From positions 1 to 57,856 of the forward strand of contig JAKPKE010000295.1 in the NCBI GenBank assembly GCA_029553855.1: a stretch of 57,856 nucleotides of DNA. The letters are read 5' to 3'. Position numbers and translations under genes: made by a program. The notes under the pieces were generated by a model. It saw only the letters and a list, made by a program, of their open reading frames with translations. It did not search any database and had not been told where the DNA came from. Below, piece by piece: positions 43,306-52,833 of the stretch (position 1 is the stretch's first letter; every line of letters starts with the position of its first letter). The DNA is from Bacillota bacterium. Its GTDB lineage: Bacteria; Bacillota; Clostridia; Lutisporales; Lutisporaceae.

Positions 43306-45786
43306 TTACTCCACCCTAAAGGTGTAGCAGTATTCCGGGTTCAACTGATGCCCTATCTTATCCTTCAGAGTGATTCTTACTTTGTACTCACCCTTGGGCA
43401 GTACCTTATCCGGAATGTAGCTTATCCTGCCCGTTTCGGGATCAAAATTCACTTTCACTGCAGCATCATTAATATACATTCTTATAGAAGCAGGGTCAAT
43501 GCCATATCCCTTGTCCGCTGCAATTACACCTATCTCTTGGGGTTTGCTTTCAAGCCCTCCGATCTCCGGCAGCCTTGATACTATCACAGGATCATAGTAG
43601 TCCTTTTCCGGCTTGTATATGGCCATTACATCATCGAAAAATATGCTGCCCACATTTTTTCTTTCCTCTTCAGTCTCGGCAATATACAACTGTTCAAGGG
43701 CTATCGGAAACTTTTCGTTCTCAGGCAGTTCGGTATATACAAACTTCCAGCCTTTCCAATCAAGGCCCCCCGACTCAGTAAAGTTAAATACCTTTTTCTC
43801 TCCCGCCGAGTTTATATATGTCCCCCTAATCCAGTGCCTGCTCGCATCGCCATATACCCAAGCACCAAGCTCAATAGGCTTCCCTATTATTTTCACCGGC
43901 TCCTTGAAGGAAACATAGGCTGCTGATGTACCTACGGTATTTTCAAAATTGTAGTCAAACCTCAATGAGATCTTGCCTGACCTTACAGGTTCATCCCCCT
44001 GGTTGTGTCTCACAGCTGCCGTACTTCTTATGTATTTTGCTCCGACATTATTAAGCATGCCAAAGTCAGCCACAATAACAGGGGTCCTTCCGATTTTCGC
44101 TCCTACTTCTGCTTCAGCAGTTCCTAAAGAAGCGACTATTTTACCTGATATTTCTTTCTTTCCTGCCGTGAATACTCCCTTTGCATCCACTTTTCCCATC
44201 CCATCTGAAACAGTCCATTTAACAGCAGACGGGCTTATAATTATTTCCCCGCCATTTTCATCGAAGGCTTTGACTTGCATCTGTATTTTTTCTTCAGGAT
44301 CAAGATGCACAAATTCGTTTGCAACTGCAAGGGAGTGCACTTTGTCTACTATTTCAACGGGCATGCTGCCTTTTGCATTCCCGTAAACCGCATATATATG
44401 GCTTATGCCCGGCTTGCTTCCGGAGGTATAGGTGCCATCCTTCTCTATCTTTGCCGTTTTTGCATCAACCCCATATATTACTTTATCTGCGTCCGGAGTT
44501 AAAAAGTTATAGTATTTGTCCAGGACATAGAAAGCCGGTTTGATAGAGCTGCCTTTAAATAGCTTTATATTGGTGTCCGTAAACCTTAATATAGCTGGCT
44601 CTGACAAAGGTGCCTCAGAAATAAGCTGTATTGAATTCCCTACGTACCTTTCCCTCCCGTCGGAAGGGTTATTTGTCAGCTTCGCTGCTGCATCTCCCTG
44701 CTTTCTTACAACCATAGTTGTTGATCCCCCGCCGTCAAGGTTAATGGCATCCTTTACACCTTGGCTTAAAAGGAATTCCGTCATTTCAGGAAGATTCATG
44801 CCGTCACTGTATCCGGGCTGTCTGCCGTCAACGGTAACCATGTAAAGCTTATTGTCCTTTATTCCTATCGCAGTCCTTGGATGCCTTTCCATAGCATCCT
44901 TTCTATCCGTAAGCTCGGCGGAAATCTGCCCGTCCTCAAGAAGTCTGGGAGCACCTGAAACGGCAAATTTCAAGCCTTGCTTGTCAAATTTGACGTGAAA
45001 GTTTATCTTTTCCCCTGCAACAGTCCCTGAAAACTGCTTAAAAGCCTCGGCAGGAAGGGAAATTACCACTCCATCTGCAGGTATCTCCGTATTTTTTGTG
45101 TTCGGTATAACTTTTTCTATTACTCCCGAATAAACCTTGTCGGCTTTCAAAGGTAATTCAACATCTTTCAGTACGATATCGGTTCCGGCGACTGTATTCA
45201 ACGTTGTTTTTCCAAAAGAAGGCGTATATATTACTGCTTGATCGGCCCATCTGAGTTTGTTCACTGAAATAACCGGAATTCGGATGCTTTTATATCCTAT
45301 AACCCCATCCATATTCAGGACATCGATAAAACAATTGTCCTCTTCAGTAATTCCAAGTACCGTTGAAGTCTTTGCCGCTGTCTTTATTTCACCATCTATA
45401 ATACTGGTGCCGTAGCTAAGCCCCTTTATTGTTGTCATATCGAAGAAATCGCCGTTAACTGCACCTATGACTCTTCTGTTTTCATCCGATTTCTGCATCG
45501 CCTGGTAAGACACGGGCTTATTGACAATGCTGCTTCCCCCATCGGCAACTTCTACCTTGAGATACTGTTCATCGAATCTGCACTCTACCATGTTGACCAT
45601 AAAGCTGCCGCCAGATGTAATATAATTCATATTTCTATAATATGTACCCGGTCCTATATGCTGCCCATTCTCAATCAGCCTGACCGCTTCCCGGGAATAT
45701 ACCGCTCCCGGAAACACCGTGGAAGCTATTATTATTAAGGCCAATACCTTAGCAAAAAATCTGTTTCTTAAATTAATACTTCTCAT
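43306..45786 (-). CDS. Secreted phosphodiester glycosidase-family protein (NAGPA-like)
   Basis: An 826-residue exoprotein. A signal peptide occupies about residues 1-33 (NRFFAKVLALIIIASTVFPGAVYS). A NAGPA/DUF2233 domain lies at about 70-390; the hallmark segments are RHPRTAIGIKDNKLYMVTVDGRQ, MTEFLLSQGVKDAINLDGGGSTTMV. Two Ig-like or carbohydrate-binding modules follow (about 400-570 and 590-720), and the last 90 residues look like another beta-rich module. The family cleaves phosphodiester-linked sugars, as in teichoic acid or exopolysaccharide metabolism. ATG 45786 has GAGGTAAT upstream. Confidence 0.9.
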   Translation of the reverse strand: MRSINLRNRFFAKVLALIIIASTVFPGAVYSREAVRLIENGQHIGPGTYYRNMNYITSGGSFMVNMVECRFDEQYLKVEVADGGSSIVNKPVSYQAMQKSDENRRVIGAVNGDFFDMTTIKGLSYGTSIIDGEIKTAAKTSTVLGITEEDNCFIDVLNMDGVIGYKSIRIPVISVNKLRWADQAVIYTPSFGKTTLNTVAGTDIVLKDVELPLKADKVYSGVIEKVIPNTKNTEIPADGVVISLPAEAFKQFSGTVAGEKINFHVKFDKQGLKFAVSGAPRLLEDGQISAELTDRKDAMERHPRTAIGIKDNKLYMVTVDGRQPGYSDGMNLPEMTEFLLSQGVKDAINLDGGGSTTMVVRKQGDAAAKLTNNPSDGRERYVGNSIQLISEAPLSEPAILRFTDTNIKLFKGSSIKPAFYVLDKYYNFLTPDADKVIYGVDAKTAKIEKDGTYTSGSKPGISHIYAVYGNAKGSMPVEIVDKVHSLAVANEFVHLDPEEKIQMQVKAFDENGGEIIISPSAVKWTVSDGMGKVDAKGVFTAGKKEISGKIVASLGTAEAEVGAKIGRTPVIVADFGMLNNVGAKYIRSTAAVRHNQGDEPVRSGKISLRFDYNFENTVGTSAAYVSFKEPVKIIGKPIELGAWVYGDASRHWIRGTYINSAGEKKVFNFTESGGLDWKGWKFVYTELPENEKFPIALEQLYIAETEEERKNVGSIFFDDVMAIYKPEKDYYDPVIVSRLPEIGGLESKPQEIGVIAADKGYGIDPASIRMYINDAAVKVNFDPETGRISYIPDKVLPKGEYKVRITLKDKIGHQLNPEYCYTFRVE

Positions 45787-45891
45787 AATTATTACCTCAT
45801 TTACCGATATTTCTGTTGCCTCCAATACTCTAATACATTTAAGACGTTGAAAACAGCCCTAAGGTTCCACGGGTACGTTATTAAAGTACAT

Positions 45892-45920
45892 AAAAATGGG
45901 CTAACGTAGTGTCAGCCCAT
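45892..45920 (-). terminator. Intrinsic terminator of the Na/Pi gene
   Basis: On the minus strand ATGGGCTGAC-ACTAC-GTTAGCCCAT (one G-U pair) followed by TTTTTATG. Confidence 0.85.
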
Positions 45921-45922
45921 CC

Positions 45923-47578
45923 TTAGCATTTCTCAGGCATTATTTCTGTCTTTCTGTCAAGCTTGGGCCCCGGCTTGCCGATAACCCTGACAACATCTGC
46001 AACATTTACACAATGGTCGCTGATTCTTTCGAGATTAGTCAATATTTCCAGGAACAGTACTCCCGCACTGATATTGCATTCCCCTTTGTTGAGCCTTTTT
46101 ATGTGGCTTTCTCTGAACCTGTCTCTAAGCTCATCAACCTTTTTCTCATATATGTCAACCAATTCGACATAATAATTATCTTCGCCGCTGAAAGCTATGA
46201 ATGCACTTTCTATTGCTTTTTCAACGTCCTCATAAATCTCTTTTAACTCTTCAATTGCATAATTGGAGAAAGTGATTTTGTTATCTAATTTATATTGAGC
46301 TATTTCTGCAATATTCTCCGCGTGGTCGCCGATTCTCTCAACATCATGGGTGGTGTTAAAAAACATTCCGACCTTTTTCAGCTGCTCCTCACCTAAAGCC
46401 AGGTTGGATACTGCCTGCAAATATTCACTGATTCGTTTCTCCAGCTCATCTATAACTCTCTCGTTATTATAAATATCATCTATAATCTTTTCATCGCCAT
46501 CTAAAATTGCTATCATGCTTTTTTGTACATTACATCTTGCAATTTCACCCATTCTGATAATTTCTTTTACAATTTGTCCGACAGCGATGGAAGGGGTTTC
46601 CAAAATTCTCTTATCAAGATATTTTAGTGTAAATTTATCATATACATCCTCACCAGGTATAACCTTGCTCACAAACGTTATCAGCATTGTGGAAAACGGC
46701 AGCAGAATTATTGTATTTGCTATATTAAAGAGAGTATGCGCATTTGCAATCTGCCTTGCAGGTTCTGCAGCAGTTATTACCACAATTGAGGTTACAGGTT
46801 TTAATATAATCATAAATATTACAGTACCAATAATCTTAATAATTATATGAAGCACTGCAGCTCTCTTAGCCGTTAAGCCCGTACCTATGCTTGCAATAAG
46901 TGCTGTAGTGCAGGAGCCGATATTATCGCCAAACAATATTGGAAGTGCTGCTTCTATGGGAACCAGACCCTGCATAGCCAAAACCTGAAGAACGCCAATG
47001 GTTGCACTGCTGCTTTGAACCACCACTGTCAGCAGTATACCGGCAAGAACCCCTAAAAAGGGATTGTCCTTCAAACTCACCATAAATTGTCTGAAAGCAG
47101 GCATATCGCCCAGAGGTCTCATAGCATCGCTCATCATATACATGCCCATGAACAATATACCAAAGCCCATGATTATTTCCCCTACCTGCTTGCGCGACCT
47201 TTTTCCGGGGAGAAGTACCAGCAGGGTACCAATGATAATAGCATAGGGAATAATATTTTTGAAGTTAAAGGCAATTATCTGTGCGGTCATTGTAGTTCCT
47301 ATATTTGCCCCCATTATGACTCCTACTGCTTGGGAGAGATTCATTATCCCCGCATTGACCAAACCTACAACCATTACGGTGGTAGCACCGCTGCTCTGTA
47401 TGACTGCAGTAATTGCTGTACCTACTATAACGCCTAGAACTCTGTTCGTCGTGAGAATCTCAAGCAGCCTTTTCAGCCTGTCCCCTGCGAGTTTTTGCAG
47501 AGCATCCGACATTATATGCATACCATACAAAAAAAGGCCCAAACCGGCAAATAAAGTGACAATCATGTTAAAACCCAA
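45923..47578 (-). CDS. Na/Pi cotransporter-family protein with PhoU domain
   Basis: A 551-residue protein. The first 310 residues are two inverted sets of membrane helices with AVIQSSGATT (about 58-67) and VVQSSSATIG (about 184-193), the hallmark of NptA/YjbB proteins. A C-terminal PhoU-like helical domain (about 340-540) should face the cytoplasm. It likely moves phosphate, most often outward in the bacterial members, coupled to Na+. It starts at TTG 47578, with GGGGGTG upstream; the next ATG, four codons in, has no site. It is monocistronic. Confidence 0.92.
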   Translation of the reverse strand: MGFNMIVTLFAGLGLFLYGMHIMSDALQKLAGDRLKRLLEILTTNRVLGVIVGTAITAVIQSSGATTVMVVGLVNAGIMNLSQAVGVIMGANIGTTMTAQIIAFNFKNIIPYAIIIGTLLVLLPGKRSRKQVGEIIMGFGILFMGMYMMSDAMRPLGDMPAFRQFMVSLKDNPFLGVLAGILLTVVVQSSSATIGVLQVLAMQGLVPIEAALPILFGDNIGSCTTALIASIGTGLTAKRAAVLHIIIKIIGTVIFMIILKPVTSIVVITAAEPARQIANAHTLFNIANTIILLPFSTMLITFVSKVIPGEDVYDKFTLKYLDKRILETPSIAVGQIVKEIIRMGEIARCNVQKSMIAILDGDEKIIDDIYNNERVIDELEKRISEYLQAVSNLALGEEQLKKVGMFFNTTHDVERIGDHAENIAEIAQYKLDNKITFSNYAIEELKEIYEDVEKAIESAFIAFSGEDNYYVELVDIYEKKVDELRDRFRESHIKRLNKGECNISAGVLFLEILTNLERISDHCVNVADVVRVIGKPGPKLDRKTEIMPEKC

Positions 47579-47727
47579 AGTCGCACCCCCATATCATAAT
47601 AATTGTAATGTCCAAATAGCCTATTCGTATCCCTGCCCGACATAAAATGCTATAAAAGAATAAAATTATACAAACATGGACTCAATCTAATTATACAGAT
47701 ATGATTGCCCTTTAATCAACTAAAAAA

Positions 47728-47757
47728 AAATTGGTTTATATTTCTATAAACCAATTT
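47728..47757 (-). terminator. Terminator of the arginine operon
   Basis: On the minus strand AAATTGGTTTATA-GAAA-TATAAACCAATTT and then a T-run; 13 bp stem with a GAAA loop. The first arm includes the last codons and stop of the ArgC-like gene. Confidence 0.9.
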
Positions 47758-48724
47758 CACTGTCAATACCGCACATGAGATTCATTGTCTGAATCGCTTG
47801 ACTCGCAGCTCCTTTTACCGCATCATCAAGAATAGTTGTCACAGTTATATTTCCATTGTCCTTATTTATTGATGCTTTTATTTTGCAGAGGCATTCTTCC
47901 AAGCCGTTTCTTCCTTCAATTATAGTATCGTTGCTGCAAACTTCAATAAACGGACTATGCTTGTAGAAGTCCCCGTAAATATCTGAGATACTGTTTCCGC
48001 ACAAGTCTGTATTGGGGTTGACCTTTATTGTTGTGGTAATCCCCTTAAACCCTGGAATTATATATGCTGCATATGAAACAGAAACCTTCCTGCCGAACAG
48101 TGCATGCATTTGATCATTTACTTCTTCAGCGTAACCATTGCTGTCCATTTTATATATTTTTGACCCGCCGTTAACGGTCATGTCCGTTTCTGAAATCTTG
48201 TCGTACCTCCCGAGACTTGTAATCCCTGATCTTGACTCAATAATTGCAGTATCTGCATCTGCAAGGTTACTTGCAGCCAGAGGTGCCAGCCCCAATAATA
48301 TGCCGGCGCATCTGCTGCTCGGATTTGCCGCTATAGGAGCGGTTTTCATCTTATTCTTATAAAGCTCGGGCAATCCATATACCGAACCCGGGTATACACC
48401 GCAGACCCTTCCTTCCGAACTGCATCCAAAATATGCATTGCTTATGTCTATAGCCCTCTTCCCATAAGAAAGTGCTTTTGAATATATATCTTCTGCCATG
48501 GCGCCTGACAGGCCGTTAAAAATAATGTCTGACTTTTTTACTGCATTCACTATTTTTCGATATCCGGGCTTTGTATCATAGCTTCCGCACATATATTCTT
48601 CGGCACCACAAATCTCCTGCGGATCCATCATGGTGCTTATCTGCGCTTCAGGATGCCCTGCAATCAGTTTTGAAAGCGTTTCTCTGAAGTTTCCTTTTGG
48701 TCCCAAAATTCCAACCCAAATCAT
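47744..48724 (-). CDS. ArgC-like protein lacking the catalytic Cys and His
   Basis: A 326-residue protein clearly of the N-acetyl-gamma-glutamyl-phosphate reductase family: a GILGPKG nucleotide loop (residues 6-12), SRSGITSLGR (165-174) and a C-terminal KGAASQAIQTMNLM. The catalytic segment, NPGCYPT in ArgC, reads NPSSRCA (134-140), so the Cys position is Ser137. The catalytic-base segment TPHLVPM reads AAYIIPG, with Tyr221 in place of His. It is therefore unlikely to reduce acylphosphates as ArgC does. It is the last gene of an argG-argH operon, 23 bases after argH, which suggests a regulatory or altered role there. ATG 48724 has GGAGGAAAG upstream. Confidence 0.85.
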   Translation of the reverse strand: MIWVGILGPKGNFRETLSKLIAGHPEAQISTMMDPQEICGAEEYMCGSYDTKPGYRKIVNAVKKSDIIFNGLSGAMAEDIYSKALSYGKRAIDISNAYFGCSSEGRVCGVYPGSVYGLPELYKNKMKTAPIAANPSSRCAGILLGLAPLAASNLADADTAIIESRSGITSLGRYDKISETDMTVNGGSKIYKMDSNGYAEEVNDQMHALFGRKVSVSYAAYIIPGFKGITTTIKVNPNTDLCGNSISDIYGDFYKHSPFIEVCSNDTIIEGRNGLEECLCKIKASINKDNGNITVTTILDDAVKGAASQAIQTMNLMCGIDSEIGL

Positions 48725-48747
48725 GAATTCTTTCCTCCATGCCTGCT

Positions 48748-50145
48748 TTATTTATTAATAAGAGTTTCTGCAAAATGCTTTATGAATTCCCGTCCGCATA
48801 GTACGGCTTCAGTTACCCGCTTTGCGGAAGGGCCTCCTTCAGTATTCCTTCTTCCCAAACATACTTCAGGTTTTAAAAACTCAAATACTTCTTCTTCTAT
48901 ACAGGGGGCAAAGCTTTTAAAATCGTCCAAAGAAAGATCTGTCAGTTCCTTATTTCGGGTAATACAGCTACTCACAATTTTCCCGGATATCTCATGGGCA
49001 TCCCTGAAGGCCAACCCTTTTTTTACCAGGTAATCAGCTAAATCGGTAGCATTCAAAAACCCGCCCCTGAGATTACTTTTTATTCTATCTTTATTTATAG
49101 TCATAGATGACAGCATTGGAATAAAAACGGAAATACAAGACTTTAATGTATCCCCCGCATCAAATACCGGTTCCTTATCCTCCTGCAAATCCTTGTTATA
49201 AGATAGCGGCAGGCCTTTCACTACAGTAAGCAGGCATATCAGATCCCCATATACTCTGCCGGTCTTTCCTCGTATAAGCTCTGCAATATCAGGGTTTTTT
49301 TTCTGGGGCATAATGCTGCTGCCGGTACTATAACCATCATCCATTTCTATGTATCCGAACTCTTCGGTGTTCCATATGACCAGTTCTTCGCAAAAACGGC
49401 TAAGGTGCATCATCCCAAAAGCACAGCAACTGATAAATTCAATAGCAAAATCCCTGTCTGACACTGCATCAACAGAATTAAGTGAAGTATCTGAAAATCC
49501 CAGAATATCTGCAACCATTTTTCTGTCTATTGGATAAGTAGTTCCTGCAAGAGCACAGCTTCCCAAAGGCATTACATCTATCCTCTTCAAACAGTCTGTG
49601 AACCTGCCCATGTCGCGTTTGAACATTTCAAAGTAGGCCATAAAATGATGCCCCAGACTAATTGGCTGGGCCTTCTGCATATGCGTATAACCAGGCATTA
49701 TAGTGTTTGTATTCTCTGCTGCAATATTAAGAAGCAATGTTTCCAGTTCAATAAACATCTTCAATATCCTATGTATCTCTTCCTTGAGAAACATCCTAAG
49801 GTCCAAAGCCACCTGGTCATTCCTGCTTCTTGCCGTATGAAGCTTTTTACCTGTTTCGCCCAGCTTTTCGATAAGCAGCTTTTCTATATTCATATGAATA
49901 TCTTCCGCATCATTTTCAAGCTCTGTGCTGCTCGATTCAAGCTCCAGTCTTATTTCCTCCAGGGCATTTATGATATCCGCCGCTTCTGCAGCACTGATAA
50001 TTCCGCATTCTCCAAGCATAAAGGCATGAGCTTTGCTTCCCTCGATATCCTGAAGATAAAGCCTTGAGTCAACCGAAATCGAAGCGTTGAAGTCCTCGGC
50101 GGGTTTCGCAGTATCCTTACTGTACCTTCCTCCCCAAAGTTTCAT
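48748..50145 (-). CDS. argH: Argininosuccinate lyase
   Basis: A 465-residue tetrameric enzyme that splits argininosuccinate to arginine and fumarate, the last step of arginine synthesis. The opening MKLWGGRYSK and the signature GSSIMPQKKNPD (about 277-288) are diagnostic. ARSRNDQVALDLR lies near residues 105-117. It starts immediately after the argG stop codon (TAA-ATG), so it is cotranscribed and coupled. Confidence 0.98.
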   Translation of the reverse strand: MKLWGGRYSKDTAKPAEDFNASISVDSRLYLQDIEGSKAHAFMLGECGIISAAEAADIINALEEIRLELESSSTELENDAEDIHMNIEKLLIEKLGETGKKLHTARSRNDQVALDLRMFLKEEIHRILKMFIELETLLLNIAAENTNTIMPGYTHMQKAQPISLGHHFMAYFEMFKRDMGRFTDCLKRIDVMPLGSCALAGTTYPIDRKMVADILGFSDTSLNSVDAVSDRDFAIEFISCCAFGMMHLSRFCEELVIWNTEEFGYIEMDDGYSTGSSIMPQKKNPDIAELIRGKTGRVYGDLICLLTVVKGLPLSYNKDLQEDKEPVFDAGDTLKSCISVFIPMLSSMTINKDRIKSNLRGGFLNATDLADYLVKKGLAFRDAHEISGKIVSSCITRNKELTDLSLDDFKSFAPCIEEEVFEFLKPEVCLGRRNTEGGPSAKRVTEAVLCGREFIKHFAETLINK

Positions 50146-51390
50146 TTAGCCTGTCTTCCTTTCCCCTTGCTTTTTGGTCAGTTTCCTTTTCATAAGAGCC
50201 ATTACTTCGATAGGTAGACCAAACAGATTAATAAAGCCTTCGGCGTCTTTCTGATTATAAATATTGTCGACATTCTCTCCAAAAGTAGCAAAATCTTTGT
50301 TGTATAAGGAATAAATTGAATCCATTCCGGAAATAGTGCAGGAGCCCTTATAAAGCTTCATTGATACAATTCCTGTAACATTTTTCTGAGTACTCTCGAC
50401 AAAAGCATCCAGCGCTTCTTTTAATGGGGTATACCATTGGCCTTCATATACCAGTTCAGCATACTTTTCCGAAGCCATTTGTTTAAACCGCATTGTCTGT
50501 TTATCAAGGGTTATATATTCCAACTCTTTGTGCGCTGAATAAAGTATAGTGCCTCCGGGGGTTTCATACACACCCCTTGATTTCATCCCTACAAGCCTGT
50601 TTTCAACTATATCGACCAAACCGATACCGTTTCTGCCCCCTATCTCATTAAGTTTTTCCAATAGGGTCATTGGGTCGCAAGGGGCTCCATTAAGCTTTAT
50701 GGGTAAACCCTTCATAAAATCAATACTGACATATTCCGGCTTGTCAGGAGCATTCTCCGGCGCTGTAGTCAGCATATAAATATCCGTAGGATGAGGATTA
50801 AGGGTGTTTTCCAGGTCAGCCCCCTCATGGCTCAAATGCCATAGATTCCTGTCCCTGCTGTAAGGACGTTCTTTGGATACGGGAACCGGTATTCCCCTTT
50901 TCATTGCATAATCTACCGCTTCCTCCCTGGATTTAATGTCCCATTCACGCCAGGGGGCAATAACTTTAATAGCCGGATTCAGTGCTTTAATCGTAAGTTC
51001 GAAACGTACCTGATCATTACCCTTGCCTGTACATCCATGGGCAATGTATTTAGCTCCTTCCTTTTCCGCAACCTCCACCAGCTTCTTTGCAATAAGCGGC
51101 CTTGCCATTGCCGTACCGAGGAGATATTTGCCCTCATATATTGCTCCGGATTTCATGGTCGGTATTATATACTCTTCTACGAATTCCTTTTTTGCGTCTA
51201 TTACATAAGCCTTTGAGGCCCCTGTACTCAGGGCTTTATGCTTTATCGGCTCTAATTCGTCGCCCTGGCCTACATCAACACAACAAGCAATTACGTCCAT
51301 ATCATAAGTTTCTTTTAACCAGGGAATTATTATCGATGTATCCAGACCGCCGGAATACGCAAGAACAACTTTTTTCTTGATAGAATCCAT
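50146..51390 (-). CDS. argG: Argininosuccinate synthase
   Basis: A 414-residue enzyme that joins citrulline and aspartate using ATP. The PP-loop is AYSGGLDTS (about residues 9-17), and [14 protein letters not shown] (about 117-130) is conserved. I chose ATG 51390, with GGAGG eight bases upstream; the frame continues 20 codons further upstream through the promoter region, where no start is plausible. It is the first gene of the operon argG-argH-argC-like. Confidence 0.98.
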   Translation of the reverse strand: MDSIKKKVVLAYSGGLDTSIIIPWLKETYDMDVIACCVDVGQGDELEPIKHKALSTGASKAYVIDAKKEFVEEYIIPTMKSGAIYEGKYLLGTAMARPLIAKKLVEVAEKEGAKYIAHGCTGKGNDQVRFELTIKALNPAIKVIAPWREWDIKSREEAVDYAMKRGIPVPVSKERPYSRDRNLWHLSHEGADLENTLNPHPTDIYMLTTAPENAPDKPEYVSIDFMKGLPIKLNGAPCDPMTLLEKLNEIGGRNGIGLVDIVENRLVGMKSRGVYETPGGTILYSAHKELEYITLDKQTMRFKQMASEKYAELVYEGQWYTPLKEALDAFVESTQKNVTGIVSMKLYKGSCTISGMDSIYSLYNKDFATFGENVDNIYNQKDAEGFINLFGLPIEVMALMKRKLTKKQGERKTG

Positions 51391-51421
51391 TTTAAGACCT
51401 CCAATGCTATGATTGATAATA

Positions 51422-51450
51422 ATTATAATAGCATATGCATATTTATGCAA
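51422..51450 (-). promoter_or_regulatory. argG promoter with overlapping ARG box
   Basis: On the minus strand TTGCAT, 17 bases, TATAAT (51450-51445 and 51427-51422). TGCATAAATATGCA (51449-51436) is a near palindrome matching the 14-base half-operator pattern of ArgR (TGAATAWTTATTCA) with G/C changes at the second-third positions. It overlaps the -35, so ArgR with arginine should repress the operon. No second box was found in the expected tandem position. Confidence 0.65.
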
Positions 51451-51566
51451 GTACTAATTATAAAAATATCTATATTTTTTTGTTTTTATTCAAAAAACAA
51501 TGGCAGTTTTATTAGTTTTATTTATTATGATACCTTAGGGAATGATTATTCATAATTAAATCAAAA

Positions 51567-51593
51567 GGGCCCCGGATAAATATTCCGAAGCCC
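51567..51593 (-). terminator. Intrinsic terminator of rodA
   Basis: On the minus strand GGGCTTCGG pairs with CCGGGGCCC (two G-U pairs), followed by TTTTGATTT. It separates rodA from the arg promoter region. Confidence 0.75.
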
Positions 51594-51612
51594 ATATGTC
51601 TTTATAATTTAT

Positions 51613-52728
51613 TCAGAATCTTATTACCTGTCTCCTCATGCCCACATTCAATACGAGGCCAATGGCCGCCATATTTGTCAACAATGAACTGCCCCCATAG
51701 CTTATAAAGGGCAGAGGAATCCCGGTCACCGGCATTAATCCAATAGTCATGCCTATATTTACCAGTATATGAAAAAGGAACATTGATAAAATACCTACGC
51801 AAACAAGCATTCCATAATCATCCTTGGATACCTTTGCAATACGTATGCATCTTAGCAAAAGCCACATAAAAAGCATCAATAGAATCAAGGCCCCAATCAA
51901 TCCCAACTCCTCCCCGATAACCGAAAAAATAAAGTCTGTATGCCTTTCGGGTATGAAGCCGAGGTTGTTCTGAGTCCCTTTGAAGAGTCCCTTTCCGAAA
52001 AATTGTCCGGAACCGATAGCTGTTTCTGATTGTATTACATTGTAACCCGCGCCCATGGGATCCAATTCCGGATTCAGGAACACAAGGATCCTGTCTTTTT
52101 GGTATTGTTTCAGCAGGTTCCACATTACCGGCAGGCTTATCAAAAAAACACTAAAGACACCTGCAACCATCTTATAGCTTATACCCGCAGCAAACAGCAT
52201 AAATACTGAAATAAAAACAAACACCAATGCCGTTCCAAAATCCGGCTGCAGCAGTATCAAGCCTATAATTAAGCCCAGGTGCATTACTGCAGTAAATATA
52301 TTAATAAGATTGTTTAATTTCCCCTTCTTTTTTTCCAAGTGCTTGGCAAAAGTCAATATAAATCCCAATTTTACAATTTCCGAAGGTTGCATGTTTATAA
52401 AGCCCAAATTGATCCAACCTTTGGTTCCCTTTGTGGAGTATCCGATTATTAAAACCAAAACCAAAAGAAATATGTTGGCTCCATAAACAAGTAAATAATA
52501 GTCCCCGAGAGTTCTGTAATCTATAAACAATATCATCAGTATGGCAATAATACCTAAAATAAAGGCAATTATCTGTATCTTCAACATGCCCATAGAGCCT
52601 CCGCCGGCAATGTGGGTAGCACTGGAAATAGATAAAAAGCCGTATATAATAAGCAATATCGTAGATAATACTATGCCTAAATCAATATTCTTAATCAGTT
52701 TTCTGTCCACAAAGTTTTCAATTTTCAT
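51613..52728 (-). CDS. rodA: Rod-shape/SEDS protein, RodA type
   Basis: A 371-residue SEDS glycosyltransferase with about ten membrane helices. GWINLGFINMQPSEIVKLGFIL and the C-terminal GLMPVTGIPLPFISYGGSSLLTNM are diagnostic. It polymerises glycan strands with a class B PBP partner. SpoVE/FtsW are alternatives, but the length and the segment with QPDFGTALVFV fit RodA better. ATG 52728 has GAGGAC upstream; the frame extends 17 codons upstream without a site. Confidence 0.9.
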   Translation of the reverse strand: MKIENFVDRKLIKNIDLGIVLSTILLIIYGFLSISSATHIAGGGSMGMLKIQIIAFILGIIAILMILFIDYRTLGDYYLLVYGANIFLLVLVLIIGYSTKGTKGWINLGFINMQPSEIVKLGFILTFAKHLEKKKGKLNNLINIFTAVMHLGLIIGLILLQPDFGTALVFVFISVFMLFAAGISYKMVAGVFSVFLISLPVMWNLLKQYQKDRILVFLNPELDPMGAGYNVIQSETAIGSGQFFGKGLFKGTQNNLGFIPERHTDFIFSVIGEELGLIGALILLMLFMWLLLRCIRIAKVSKDDYGMLVCVGILSMFLFHILVNIGMTIGLMPVTGIPLPFISYGGSSLLTNMAAIGLVLNVGMRRQVIRF

Positions 52729-52833
52729 AAAATCAGTCCTCTTCTGTATTTCAGTTCCTTTATGATTTAATTCTATCATATAATCAAGGAGTATTTCAGA
52801 AAATTTATCTGTATGTTTCGCATTGATTATTTC

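Noticed and set aside
47744-48724. Annotating the gene as functional argC
   Set aside because: The catalytic Cys and His positions are Ser and Tyr, so the standard activity is not supported.
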